Origin: Marinirhabdus gelatinilytica
GTDB lineage: Bacteria; Bacteroidota; Bacteroidia; Flavobacteriales; Flavobacteriaceae
Length of the DNA stretch: 64,000 nucleotides
Direction of reading: 5' to 3'
Assembly: GCF_003353425.1 (NCBI RefSeq)
Contig: NZ_QRAO01000001.1
Location: forward strand, 1,135,886 to 1,199,885
The position numbers were made by a program, and so were the translations under genes. The first letter of the stretch is position 1; every line of letters begins with the position of its first letter. This document shows, piece after piece, positions 1 to 8,138 of the stretch. Below the pieces are notes generated by a model that saw only the letters and a list, made by a program, of their open reading frames with translations, was not told the DNA's origin and did not search any database.

Positions 1-1235
1 AAATCCATTCCTTCTTTCTCAGCATAATCAAAAACCTTATTAAAGGATTCACGCATCTTTTTATCGAGTTTTGCCATTACTTCATCTAATTGCCATAGCT
101 CGCCGTTTCGGTTCTGTAACCATTCAAAATAACTACCTACGACACCTCCCGAATTACATAAGATATCTGGAATAATAGTTACACCCTTTTCCAGCAGTAC
201 CTTCTCACCTTCCACATTGGTTGGGCCATTGGCACCTTCAGCAATAAGTCTTGCTTTGATGTTAGCGGCATTTTCTTTTGTAATCTGGTTTCCAAGTGCG
301 GCCGGGATACAGATATCACATTCAGTAGTAAAAAACTTTTCATTATCAAGATCAAAAGCTCCAGGAAATCCTGAGATGCTTCCATTGTTTACTTTACTAT
401 AATTGAAAAGGTCTTCTACCTGGATGCCATTGGTGCTTCTAATACTTCCAAAAGCATCTTGTACGGCCACCAGCTTTGCACCTTCTTTTTCCAAGAAATG
501 AGATGCCCAGTAGCCTACATTGCCAAATCCTTGAACAATGAATTTCTTTCCTTTTAATGTTTCTTTGTTTTTTTCTGCCCAAAATTTGATATTCAAAAAC
601 ACGCCATATCCAGTAGCCCGGTCACGTCCTTCTAATCCGCCACTACCATCTGGTTTACCAGTAACTACGTGTTGATTTGCCGTACGTTCTGCTGGTGGAC
701 GAGTGCTCATATACGTATCTGCAATCCAAGCCATTGTCTGGCTATTTGTGTTTACATCTGGAGCTGGAATATCGTGTTCTGGTCCTATGTTATCTGCCAA
801 GGCAAAAGTGAACCTACGAGTAATACGTTCTAACTCAGCTTGTGAATATTTAGAAGGATCTAACTGGATGCCTCCTTTACCACCACCATACGGTAAACCA
901 GCCAGTGAGGTTTTCCAGGTCATCCACATAGCTAAGGCTCTTGCGGCATCTATTTCTACCGTAGGGTGGTAGCGCAATCCACCTTTATAAGGGCCCAAGG
1001 CGTTATTGTGCTGTACTCTATATCCAGTAAAGATTTCTACCTCACCACTATCCATTTTCACAGGAAAATGTACGATGATTTCATTATTAGTAATACTTAA
1101 AATCTTTCGGATGTTTGGATGAAGGTTAATATGGTTTGCAGCACTATTAAATTGCTCCATCACATTATCCATCATTCCCTTTACAGGCGTTTTTTTCTTT
1201 TTAGTATTATTTACTTCTGCTGTGATTGTTGTCAT
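1..1235 (-). CDS. gdhA: Glutamate dehydrogenase (Glu/Leu/Phe/Val family), 3' end outside window
   Basis: Catalyses reversible reductive amination of 2-oxoglutarate to glutamate in the cytoplasm. About 411 codons are visible; the gene runs off position 1. Seen in the translation: substrate-binding YKGGLRYHP (about residues 83-91), PYGGGKGG (115-122), the APDVNT segment carrying the catalytic Asp (about 160), and the Rossmann motif GFGNVG (236-241). The ATG at 1235 gives a Lys-rich N-terminal extension of about 20 residues. It lies 41 bp downstream of three small ORFs on the same strand and probably shares their transcript. The promoter at 1783-1800 is of sigma-54 type, which would suit a nitrogen-assimilation gene. 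Cofactor preference cannot be read from the visible part. Confidence 0.93.
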   Translation of the reverse strand, partial: MTTITAEVNNTKKKKTPVKGMMDNVMEQFNSAANHINLHPNIRKILSITNNEIIVHFPVKMDSGEVEIFTGYRVQHNNALGPYKGGLRYHPTVEIDAARALAMWMTWKTSLAGLPYGGGKGGIQLDPSKYSQAELERITRRFTFALADNIGPEHDIPAPDVNTNSQTMAWIADTYMSTRPPAERTANQHVVTGKPDGSGGLEGRDRATGYGVFLNIKFWAEKNKETLKGKKFIVQGFGNVGYWASHFLEKEGAKLVAVQDAFGSIRSTNGIQVEDLFNYSKVNNGSISGFPGAFDLDNEKFFTTECDICIPAALGNQITKENAANIKARLIAEGANGPTNVEGEKVLLEKGVTIIPDILCNSGGVVGSYFEWLQNRNGELWQLDEVMAKLDKKMRESFNKVFDYAEKEGMD

Positions 1236-1276
1236 AAGTATAAACCGTTTTAAGCGGATTTTTTTATTTTTCGTGT

Positions 1277-1399
1277 TTATTTAAAGAGTCGATTGGTGAT
1301 ACTTCTTTCATTATACTTTTTGATGATGTATCTTCTTCTTCGTTTGAGAATTTCTTCTCTTTTTTGACTATTATTATCTATTTGGGATTGTGTGTTCAT
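1277..1399 (-). CDS. Small basic protein, 40 aa, unknown
   Basis: Open frame of 40 codons starting ATG at 1399 and ending TAA, directly upstream of the glutamate dehydrogenase gene (41 bp gap). The product is very basic: a KRRRRYIIKK segment sits in the middle and the end is RLFK, with a Gln/Asn/Ser-rich start. No family was recognised. It begins 10 bp after the stop of the 48-codon ORF, so the three small frames and gdhA are stacked like an operon. The RNA-binding-like basic patch is an observation only. It could also be a non-functional frame; packing is the main support. Confidence 0.45.
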   Translation of the reverse strand: MNTQSQIDNNSQKREEILKRRRRYIIKKYNERSITNRLFK

Positions 1400-1409
1400 A
1401 GCATTAATG

Positions 1410-1556
1410 TTAAAAAGGATTATTAATTAAGCCTCTGTTTCGCAGATTTCGTCTGTTTGCAAATCTGTAAGGGCTATCTTGTATGGTGCTGAATTGTAAT
1501 TTGTTCCTCAGCTCTTTTTTTCCGACTAAATTTGTGACTAACTTGTTAAGAATCAT
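1410..1556 (-). CDS. Small protein, 48 aa, unknown
   Basis: ATG at 1556, TAA at 1410-1412. The product starts with an amphipathic MILNKLVTNLVGKK stretch and ends in a basic, Asn/Arg-rich tail (RFANRRNLRNRG). There are no cysteines and no clear membrane segment. It lies 18 bp after the stop of the cysteine-rich ORF and 10 bp before the next ORF. An A-rich leader (AAAACAAAAATAAA) precedes the start, as is common for Bacteroidota translation initiation. Function unknown; coding status is inferred from tight packing. Confidence 0.45.
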   Translation of the reverse strand: MILNKLVTNLVGKKELRNKLQFSTIQDSPYRFANRRNLRNRGLINNPF

Positions 1557-1574
1557 TTTATTTTTGTTTTAAGG

Positions 1575-1754
1575 TTATGCCATTACCATTTCTGGTTTTT
1601 CTTTATTTATATTGTTTACGAGGTGTTGGTTTTTTGCTTCTGTAGCTCCTTCCTCGTACTCACTACAAGACCATACCTGGCTCTTGTCGTGAGTAATCAC
1701 ACAGCTATCTCTATGGATGCAGGTGGGACAAATATTGAATGTGTTTGGTTTCAT
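1575..1754 (-). CDS. Small cysteine-rich protein, 59 aa, putative metal-binding
   Basis: ATG at 1754 to TAA at 1575. Four cysteines are spaced C-x2-C-x5-C-x11-C (residues 9, 12, 18, 30) and followed by SEYE, then a charged tail ending VMA. The pattern looks like a zinc or iron-sulphur binding knuckle. The same plan (C-x2-C-x11-C-x15-C-PEYE) ends the MarR protein at 13466-14068. It is the first gene after the sigma-54-type promoter at 1783-1800, with a leader of about 20 nt, and heads the small-ORF/gdhA array. The ordered cysteines make this the most convincing of the three small frames. Function unknown; a regulatory or metal-sensing role in nitrogen metabolism is speculation. Confidence 0.7.
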   Translation of the reverse strand: MKPNTFNICPTCIHRDSCVITHDKSQVWSCSEYEEGATEAKNQHLVNNINKEKPEMVMA

Positions 1755-1782
1755 AGTACATTGTTATTATTTTCTATACATA

Positions 1783-1800
1783 AGGCAATCTATATGCCAT
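1783..1800 (-). promoter_or_regulatory. Sigma-54-type (-24/-12) promoter
   Basis: On the minus strand the site reads TGGCATATAGATTGC. It has the GG and GC doublets at the exact 10-nt separation of a -24/-12 promoter (consensus TGGCACG-N4-TTGC). Expected transcription start is near 1774, about 20 nt before the ATG at 1754. A sigma-54-dependent activator is encoded at 2810-4147. The position after TGGCA is T rather than C, so it is a good but not perfect match. Confidence 0.6.
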
Positions 1801-1888
1801 TGGGCGTGCCAAAAAATGCTTTAAGCGAAGAAACCCTTGCTGTATAAGGCTTCTTAGTGTTTCTTTGGAAGTACTTATGAATTGAGTG

Positions 1889-1907
1889 CTGGGGTATAAC
1901 TACCCAG
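1889..1907. promoter_or_regulatory. Imperfect inverted repeat, possible activator site
   Basis: CTGGGGTATAACTACCCAG forms an imperfect dyad (CTGGG/CCCAG arms, TA/TA inner pairs, one extra G). It lies about 90 bp upstream of the sigma-54-type promoter and about 200 bp before marC. The distance suits an upstream activating sequence for an NtrC-type protein. Only the dyad is seen; the role is inferred. The rest of 1755-2103 shows no further gene. Confidence 0.35.
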
Positions 1908-2103
1908 TTGGGAGAAATTGAACCATCATTAGATTGTTGTCAATAATGTAAATAATACCAGAAGTAAGTAGAATATGATAAAGTTGATTTTCACGTTATA
2001 CGTCAATTTTATTTAACTTGGCATTTGAAACAAGCAATTAGCATTAAAAAAAATCTGCTGTAATAGATTTTAATTGGTCCTGATTGAATAATTCAGATCA
2101 AAT

Positions 2104-2715
2104 ATGCACGAACTTACCGCCGCTTTTATATTTTTATTTGCTGTTATTGATCCAATTGGTTCAGTGCCTGTATTTATTGCTGTGACAAAAGATTATAATG
2201 AACGTGAAAAAAGAAAAATTGCTTTTAAGGCAGTTCTTTTCTCAGCTCTAATACTTATATTCTTTATTATTGGAGGAGAATTAATTCTTGATGCAATTGA
2301 TATTTCTCTTTCTTCATTTCAAATAGCGGGAGGGATTGTACTTTTTCTTTTTGCTTTAACTATGATATTTGGAGAAAGTAAACCAGAAACAGAAATAAAA
2401 AAGATTAAGAACACCACTGAAACAGCTATTTTTCCAATTGCGATGCCTTCAATAGCAGGTCCAGGAGCGATGCTTGCGGTAGTGTTATTAACAAAAAATG
2501 CTGAGTACAGTATTTGGGAGCAAGTTCAATCAAGTTTAGTATTAATAGTTGTTTTGATAATAGTATTGATTTTCTTACTGCTTGCAACAAAAGTCCAGAG
2601 AATAATTGGCGATGCTGGTGCTAGTATTATTAGTAGGGTAATGGGATTAATTTTATCTGCTGTTGCGGTTGCAAATGTTATTGAGGGTATTAAGGAATCT
2701 TTTAATTTTCTATAA
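2104..2715 (+). CDS. MarC family integral membrane protein
   Basis: A 203-aa protein with about six hydrophobic segments, typical in length for MarC/UPF0056. Family landmarks: FAVIDPIGSVPVFIAVT near the N-terminus, a second PSIAGPGAM repeat-like turn in the middle, and a C-terminal SRVMGLILSAVAVANVIEGI helix. The biochemical role of the family is not settled. It is transcribed alone, divergent from the small-ORF/gdhA group and convergent with the two-component genes. No clear promoter was identified in the AT-rich leader. Confidence 0.9.
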   Translation: MHELTAAFIFLFAVIDPIGSVPVFIAVTKDYNEREKRKIAFKAVLFSALILIFFIIGGELILDAIDISLSSFQIAGGIVLFLFALTMIFGESKPETEIKKIKNTTETAIFPIAMPSIAGPGAMLAVVLLTKNAEYSIWEQVQSSLVLIVVLIIVLIFLLLATKVQRIIGDAGASIISRVMGLILSAVAVANVIEGIKESFNFL

Positions 2716-2809
2716 TAATTTTATCAATAGTAATATGTGCCCTGACTCTACTCGAAATAATTACTTAGAGATATTTAAAAGATCAGTAGCTTAATTTATG
2801 GTCATTCAC

Positions 2810-4147
2810 TTAATCTGACAGTTTTTGTCGAATTGTCTTTCTATCAATCCCTAAAATCTCAGCAGCTTTGGTCTTGTTGTTATTAGTAGCATTCAAAACT
2901 TTTTGAATATATCTTTTCTCAATCTCTTTAAGCGGAAGTAGTTCGCCTTTGGGAAAATCTATGTTGTATTTTAATGAATCGGGGAGGTCTTCTACATCAA
3001 TGTGTCTATCGCACATTATGACGGCTCGCTGTATTACGTTTTCAAGTTCACGGATATTTCCGGGCCAATCATATCTTTGTAATATTTCCGAAGCCTCTGA
3101 ACTTATTTTAATAAAACGGTCTTTGTATTCTACACCGTATTTAAAGAGAAATTTATCCACGAGAAGGGGAATGTCTTCCTTACGTTCTCGCAAAGGTGCT
3201 ACCTCAATTTCCACCACCGTAAGACGGTAATATAGATCTTCTCTAAAGGTTTCTTTTTTAATCATTTCCTTTAGGTCGCTATTGGTAGCTGCAATAATAC
3301 GAACATCAATTTTATCTGCCTTTTGTGCACCAACTTTTACCACTTCTTTTTCCTGAAGCACACGCAACAATCTGGATTGAACCGCTGTAGAAGCATTGCC
3401 TATTTCATCGAGAAAAATAGTTCCGCTATTTGCAGCCTGAAAGAATCCATCGCGATTTTTTTCAGCTCCTGTAAACGCACCTTTAGTGTAGCCAAAAAGT
3501 TCTGATTCTAATAAATTTTCTGGAATGCCACCACAGTTTACTGCTATAAATGGTGCTCGCGAAAACTTCCCTTGATAATGGATAGCACGTGCTACAAGTT
3601 CTTTTCCCGTACCGCTTTCGCCTTTTATGAAAATAGTAGCTTTGTTATCTTTTACACGTTCAATGATCTGTATAACCTCATTTATTTTTTCTGAATTACC
3701 GATGATATCACCGTATGCATCACCCTTTTTTTGATCCATTGCTTTTGTTGAAACCGGCTTTTTAGAACTGATGTCCGTGCTTCCTAAAGATTTCTCTATA
3801 GCATTACTAAGTTCTTCTTTGGTAAAAGGTTTGGTTAAATAATCGACCACACCAGATTTTATAGCGGCCAGCGAATCCTGCACTGAAGGATAACCGGTGA
3901 TAACGAGTTTGGGTAGGGCAGGATAGTGTTCTGATACAAATTTGATAAGCTCTGTACCATCTATCTCAGGCATTTTTAAGTCGGTAATAAGCAAGTCTAT
4001 CTTTGTATCCCGAAGTATTTGAACAGCTTCCTTTACTGAAACAGCTTTATAAGAGTGAAAATTCCACGATTGTAAATGACGTTGTAATAACTCCAGAATA
4101 TGGATATCATCATCTACTATGAGTATGTTCTCTTTTTTAAACTGCAT
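2810..4147 (-). CDS. Sigma-54-dependent response regulator (NtrC family)
   Basis: A 445-aa activator of sigma-54 RNA polymerase. Order: receiver domain (residues about 5-125; acidic DDD at 12-14, phosphoacceptor Asp56 in ITDLKMP, YLTKPF lysine), central AAA+ domain with Walker A GESGTGKE and the sigma-54 contact loop GAFTGA, and a Fis-type HTH at the C-terminus (NNNKTKAAEILGIDRKTI). It follows the histidine kinase gene by 15 bp and is surely its partner. The sigma-54-type promoter at 1783-1800 is a candidate target, and self-regulation is possible. Confidence 0.95.
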   Translation of the reverse strand: MQFKKENILIVDDDIHILELLQRHLQSWNFHSYKAVSVKEAVQILRDTKIDLLITDLKMPEIDGTELIKFVSEHYPALPKLVITGYPSVQDSLAAIKSGVVDYLTKPFTKEELSNAIEKSLGSTDISSKKPVSTKAMDQKKGDAYGDIIGNSEKINEVIQIIERVKDNKATIFIKGESGTGKELVARAIHYQGKFSRAPFIAVNCGGIPENLLESELFGYTKGAFTGAEKNRDGFFQAANSGTIFLDEIGNASTAVQSRLLRVLQEKEVVKVGAQKADKIDVRIIAATNSDLKEMIKKETFREDLYYRLTVVEIEVAPLRERKEDIPLLVDKFLFKYGVEYKDRFIKISSEASEILQRYDWPGNIRELENVIQRAVIMCDRHIDVEDLPDSLKYNIDFPKGELLPLKEIEKRYIQKVLNATNNNKTKAAEILGIDRKTIRQKLSD

Positions 4148-4162
4148 TCAATTATAAAAGTA

Positions 4163-5242
4163 TTAAGTTTTTGGAAGTTTAACGGTAAACGTTGCGCCTT
4201 TTTTTGCATTATTCTCTACGTTTATAGTTCCTTTATGGCTTGCTACTATACCGTGCACCACACTCAATCCAAGACCAGATCCGTCGCCTGTAGGTTTCGT
4301 TGTAAAGAATGGCTGGAACACTTTTTCAAGAGCATCATTTGACAGTCCCGGGCCTTCATCGATAATTTTTAAAACGATGTTTTTTTTGGATTGCGAAGCT
4401 TCAATGGTAACTAATCCATTTTCTGGTGAGAAGTAAATAGCATTGATTATCAAGTTGAAAATAATTTGTGTTAGTTGTATTGTGTCTGCTTTTAACAATA
4501 GTTCTCCCTCTTCAATTTTTACAACATATTTTACATTTGCTTTTTTAAATGAGGCGTCGAGTAGTGCCAATGCATTTTTTATTCTCGGCACCAAATTTAC
4601 CTGTTTCATTTCCTGTGGCATCTCACAAGCAAAGAACATTAATTTCTTAACCACTTCACGGGAAAAAATCGCATTGTCAATAATCTTGTCCAGATCTGCG
4701 CTAACTGATTTGTCAGTCTTAAAATCATCTTTTAGCAATTCGGCAAACCCAAGTATGTTTGCCAAGGGTGTGTTGAGTTCGTGGGCAATTCCGGCTGTAA
4801 TTTCACCAAGGATGGAAAGCCGGTCTGCACGTTCCATCTGGCGTTTGAGTGAAGTTTCATTCTGTTGAATTTCGATGCGCTCTAAGAGATTTCCAATCTT
4901 TAAAGCGACACTATCCAATAATTGCTGCTCTTCTTTTAAAAATGAACTTTTATCATCTTGTAAGGAAGCGATAATAGCCCCATCAGATACGTTAAATATC
5001 TGAATTTTAGAACTAAGATGAAGCAACTCGTTCACCGCTCCAGTATTAAATGAAGCTATAGAAGCTGTAATGGAAATCTCGGTTTGTTCTGGAAATTGAA
5101 AACCTTTTTTCAAACTTAGTGCAATGGCTTTGAAAGTTTCCTGCATTTGACCAACATCTGCATTTACTATAATAGACGAGATTTCATAGAGGCAGGTAAG
5201 CTCTTTAATGCGTTCTTTTAATGTTGCTTCAGTTGTTGTCAA
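4163..5242 (-). CDS. Soluble sensor histidine kinase
   Basis: A 359-aa kinase without a membrane segment. The N-terminal 130 residues look like a GAF-type cytosolic sensor. HisKA has the H-box in IAHELNTPLANILGF, and HATPase_c shows FNLIINAIYFSPENG (N box), DEGPGL (G1) and GDGSGLGLSVVHG (G2). The reading frame begins at a TTG at 5242; a stop lies seven codons upstream and the first ATG is at residue 29 or later, so the start is uncertain. It is co-transcribed with the NtrC-type regulator. The input signal is unknown, presumably cytoplasmic (nitrogen, redox or metabolite). Confidence 0.92.
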   Translation of the reverse strand: MTTTEATLKERIKELTCLYEISSIIVNADVGQMQETFKAIALSLKKGFQFPEQTEISITASIASFNTGAVNELLHLSSKIQIFNVSDGAIIASLQDDKSSFLKEEQQLLDSVALKIGNLLERIEIQQNETSLKRQMERADRLSILGEITAGIAHELNTPLANILGFAELLKDDFKTDKSVSADLDKIIDNAIFSREVVKKLMFFACEMPQEMKQVNLVPRIKNALALLDASFKKANVKYVVKIEEGELLLKADTIQLTQIIFNLIINAIYFSPENGLVTIEASQSKKNIVLKIIDEGPGLSNDALEKVFQPFFTTKPTGDGSGLGLSVVHGIVASHKGTINVENNAKKGATFTVKLPKT

Positions 5243-5339
5243 TCGTTTATGAGTTTTTTAGCTTTAGTAGAGGTTTTGTTTAAAGGTACAAAGTAACCTT
5301 AGTTGGTTTTTAAGCATAACTCAATTATTATTAGTAATA

Positions 5340-5963
5340 CTATTCATATTTGTTAATTCTATAGAAAATTATTACTAAAACAATAATGCCAATGCCTAAT
5401 AAAAAATAGGTTTCAATACTGGATTTCAACTCGTTTTCACTTAATGATTTTTGTGCATCTAATACGGTTGTCCTAATTTCTGAAACTTGAATGAGTGCTA
5501 AATTATCTAAATCAGTTTGGATTATATTGATATCTTCTTCGAGTGCGATATTAATAATATTTTCATCAATAGGTTGATTATATGAATTTTTAAAATATTC
5601 GGTTTCTTTAGATTTTAAATCGGTATAATTGTTTTTAAAATTTTCAAAACTTTGAGTTTCGTTATTAGTTAATTCAGTTTCAGAAAATAATATGATTAAC
5701 GTTTCAATCTCCTTATTTATATTTTCGCTAGCTGCCTGAGTGCCTCTTTTAAGGAATAGTTGTTCTTTTTCGTGTATCAGATTGTTCAATTTATAAATAT
5801 AATTCTGCGCTAACACACGATCGTTAAAAACCGACACAACGTCCTTATGTGCTGTTTTAAATTGACTATTATCAATACGATTTGCGCCTAAAATTAATAG
5901 TACAATAGCTATAAATACTAAAACAATGTTGATACGATTCGCGATGATTCTTTTCTTTGACAT
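5340..5963 (-). CDS. Membrane-anchored four-helix-bundle sensor-like protein
   Basis: 207 aa. A hydrophobic segment at residues about 12-27 and another at about 183-202 flank a long helical, Glu/Asn-rich region. This is the layout of the periplasmic 4HB/MCP ligand-binding module without any signalling domain. It ends right after the second membrane helix (RINKYE). It is upstream of the kinase gene on the same strand with a 97-bp gap, so it might supply membrane sensing to that soluble kinase; this is inference. The following 280 bp (5964-6243) contain no convincing gene. Confidence 0.55.
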   Translation of the reverse strand: MSKKRIIANRINIVLVFIAIVLLILGANRIDNSQFKTAHKDVVSVFNDRVLAQNYIYKLNNLIHEKEQLFLKRGTQAASENINKEIETLIILFSETELTNNETQSFENFKNNYTDLKSKETEYFKNSYNQPIDENIINIALEEDINIIQTDLDNLALIQVSEIRTTVLDAQKSLSENELKSSIETYFLLGIGIIVLVIIFYRINKYE

Positions 5964-6243
5964 AAAGTTTACAATTTAATAAAATTCTTATACAGCAAAA
6001 TCTTAGACTAAGGTATGGGTTTTTAATTATTTGAATACTAGAATTCAATAATTTAAAACTAATCAATTGCCGTATCGAATATTACAAATTGAATGTCAAA
6101 AAAGGGCAAATTTGTGTGGTTGATAGTATACTCAAAAAATCCTCTATTTTAAGTTCTTATACTGAATGTACATAAATCAAAATCTCTTGATTGTCTTATA
6201 ACTTTATTCGTTGAATATTATCCCTAGACTAAAAATTTCAAAT

Positions 6244-6534
6244 TCATAAATTTATAATGATAAATATTATACTGGTAAGAACACTGAGGATTAAAATATT
6301 GAATTGTATTTTTCCTTTTTGCTGTGCTAAGACGGCACCGTTAAATCCCATACATAAAATAACGACTAAAAAAAGTTCAATGATTTGAAAATTTCTTGAT
6401 AAATCATTGTTCATTAATATCAACATTGCGGCTATAGAACCTATACAGCTTTGACCAATGATAGCTATAGTAGCATATCCATATAGTCCAGATATATATT
6501 CAGTTAAAAGCGATTTATACATTTTTGAAATCAT
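6244..6534 (-). CDS. Small membrane protein, 96 aa, unknown
   Basis: Three hydrophobic stretches (around residues 17-38, 48-68 and 76-95) and few charged residues. There are no recognised motifs. It lies downstream of the cupin and haemoglobin genes on the same strand, 82 bp after the cupin stop, and may be the last gene of that transcript. Function unknown. Confidence 0.55.
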   Translation of the reverse strand: MISKMYKSLLTEYISGLYGYATIAIIGQSCIGSIAAMLILMNNDLSRNFQIIELFLVVILCMGFNGAVLAQQKGKIQFNILILSVLTSIIFIIINL

Positions 6535-6616
6535 AATTAATCTTATTTATAGTTAAAAATCATTATTGGTTAAGTAGTTTTTTTAATTTTTGATTGACTA
6601 TTCGGATGTTCTTATT

Positions 6617-6958
6617 CTAAGAAGTTCTAATGTTTTGCACGCGATTCACATTATCTTTCTTAGAAAGTGATAAGCGAACAATACTGTCTTTATTCGCTTT
6701 TAAATCGTGAGGTACGTCACCTTCAAGTGCGATGAGATTTCCTTCGGGTAAATGATGTTTGACTCCATTGACACCAAAATCTATGGATCCCTTGAAAACT
6801 TCCACAACAATGGGAAATGGCGTTTTATGCTCCTTCATTATGTGACCTTTTTTAAATGCAATTCTTATTTCTTTAGACATTTCTGTCTCCATCAAGACAT
6901 CTATTTTTGGCTTGCTGTCGCTATATGTTAAAGCTTTGGTAAGTGATGCTGTTTTCAT
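6617..6958 (-). CDS. Cupin-fold protein
   Basis: 113 aa. The core reads as a small cupin barrel: GHIMKEHKTPFPIVVEVFKG, DFGVNG, LPEGNLIALEGDVPHDLKA. The conserved Gly-x-Pro-His of cupin motif 2 is present as GDVPHDL. It follows the truncated haemoglobin gene by 12 bp. In similar clusters such cupins accompany haemoglobins and terminal oxidases. A role in nitrosative or metal stress is inferred from context only. Confidence 0.75.
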   Translation of the reverse strand: MKTASLTKALTYSDSKPKIDVLMETEMSKEIRIAFKKGHIMKEHKTPFPIVVEVFKGSIDFGVNGVKHHLPEGNLIALEGDVPHDLKANKDSIVRLSLSKKDNVNRVQNIRTS

Positions 6959-6970
6959 AAAAGTCAGTTT

Positions 6971-7336
6971 TTAAAAGGATTTATTATTTAGTTTAATTAA
7001 AAACATTTCAGCCATTTTTTCAGCTCTCCATTTAGCTTCATCGGCAGCTTTGCCTTTAAAGTTTTCGTCTATTGAACTTTTGAAGAGTTGAAGCCAGCGA
7101 TCAAAATGCTGCTCGTTAATGGGAAGTTTTCTGTGAGGCATAAAAGGTGAGCCTTTATATGCATATTCGTGTAACAGTACGGTCTGCCAAAAGCGGTACA
7201 TCGTATCTAAATGTTGCGACCAGTTATCTTTAATAATTCCATTAAAAATAGGGCCTAAAAGATCATCTTTCCGCACTGCTGTGTAGAAGGTGTCTACCAT
7301 TATTTCTATGTCTTTTCTATCTTTTATTTCTTTCAT
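6971..7336 (-). CDS. Group III truncated haemoglobin
   Basis: 121 aa, the usual length for 2-on-2 globins. Family landmarks: VDTFYTAVRKDDLLGPIF at the start, MYRFWQTVLL, MPHRKLPI, and the proximal-His region NEQHFDRWLQLF. It probably binds O2 or NO and helps detoxify NO or support a terminal oxidase. The ATG follows the stop of the Ig-like membrane protein with no gap (7337/7336), indicating translational coupling within the oxidase operon. Confidence 0.92.
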   Translation of the reverse strand: MKEIKDRKDIEIMVDTFYTAVRKDDLLGPIFNGIIKDNWSQHLDTMYRFWQTVLLHEYAYKGSPFMPHRKLPINEQHFDRWLQLFKSSIDENFKGKAADEAKWRAEKMAEMFLIKLNNKSF

Positions 7337-7759
7337 TTAAAAAAACGATTTGTATGTCCCAATGGTCCAGTGCGTTATAAAATAAAAGATAGCAAAGCCC
7401 ACAAAAGCTATTATGCAAGCCCAAACCCAAGAGGGCACAGCTTTTGGTGTTTCTGAACCACGAATAATAAATGATTCTGATGTTTCACTACCATAAGCGT
7501 TAATGGTAATCGCTGTATTAGACTCTATTACCTCGTTGTCTTTTAGGCCAACGACAGCTATTTCTGGGCCGTTACGAACTTCAAAAGGAATGATTCGCAC
7601 TCCCTCAACCCCCTTAGATGAGACCGCTTTGATTTTTAGCTGGTGTTTGCCATCCGGAATTTTTGTTGTATCCAAAATTAATTTGACGGGTGGTTCAAAT
7701 TCTCCAAAGGGAATTTTCTCACCATCTAAAAAAACAGTTACCTTTCTTTTATTTTCCAT
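7337..7759 (-). CDS. Ig-like domain membrane protein of the oxidase cluster
   Basis: 140 aa. The N-terminal 95 residues look like a beta-sandwich (VFLDGEKIPFGEFEPPVKL, DGKHQLKIKAVSSKGVEG). A C-terminal membrane helix (PSWVWACIIAFVGFAIFYFI) is followed by a short tail. Its ATG overlaps the previous gene's TGA (TGATG). The exact role is unknown; the position between oxidase and haemoglobin genes suggests an assembly or accessory subunit. The topology would place the sandwich domain on one face of the membrane without a cleavable signal. Confidence 0.65.
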   Translation of the reverse strand: MENKRKVTVFLDGEKIPFGEFEPPVKLILDTTKIPDGKHQLKIKAVSSKGVEGVRIIPFEVRNGPEIAVVGLKDNEVIESNTAITINAYGSETSESFIIRGSETPKAVPSWVWACIIAFVGFAIFYFITHWTIGTYKSFF

Positions 7760-8136
7760 CAGTCTGTGAGATTATTTTCATTTACCACTAGGTTTTTTAT
7801 GTGGTCTTTATTTTTTTCTTTCGGCTTTATCAAGTATTTAATGCTCATTATTAACGTAAATCCTACTATGATAATAGCGACGAACATAATAATATAATCT
7901 AAGTTGCCGTCTGGACCTTGACCGTGGGTAATATTCTCAAAACCTTTAGGTTGGTTATTCTCACATACAGGGCACCCCACCATTACAAAACTTATAAAAA
8001 TTGTTATAGATGTTAGAAGTGTCTTTTTTATTTTTTGAGGCATAATTTTTTCTGAAATATTGCATAGTTGTTTAAAATTTCCGAAGAAAACAGTAAACGT
8101 TTTCTCAATGCGTACTTGTCTATTTTTTGTCTCCAT
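7759..8136 (-). CDS. Small membrane lipoprotein-like protein of the oxidase cluster
   Basis: 125 codons from the ATG at 8136. A second in-frame ATG at 8043 (residue 32) starts a classic lipoprotein signal (KKTLLTSITIFISFVMVGC), so the functional start is probably 8043. After the lipobox Cys comes PVCENNQPKGFENITHGQGPD, then a membrane helix (YIIMFVAIIIVGFTLIMSI) and a Lys-rich tail. The long start lies only 2 bp from the oxidase subunit stop, so both starts are possible. No family name is assigned. Confidence 0.6.
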   Translation of the reverse strand: METKNRQVRIEKTFTVFFGNFKQLCNISEKIMPQKIKKTLLTSITIFISFVMVGCPVCENNQPKGFENITHGQGPDGNLDYIIMFVAIIIVGFTLIMSIKYLIKPKEKNKDHIKNLVVNENNLTD

Positions 8137-8138
8137 AA

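Noticed and set aside
1623..1847. 74-codon plus-strand ORF
   Set aside because: It overlaps the cysteine-rich gene and the sigma-54-type promoter on the other strand, and its product has no recognisable features.
2010..2035. TTGGCATTTGAAACAAGCAA before marC as a sigma-54 promoter
   Set aside because: The -24 part looks good but the GC doublet sits two bases too far away, so spacing does not fit.
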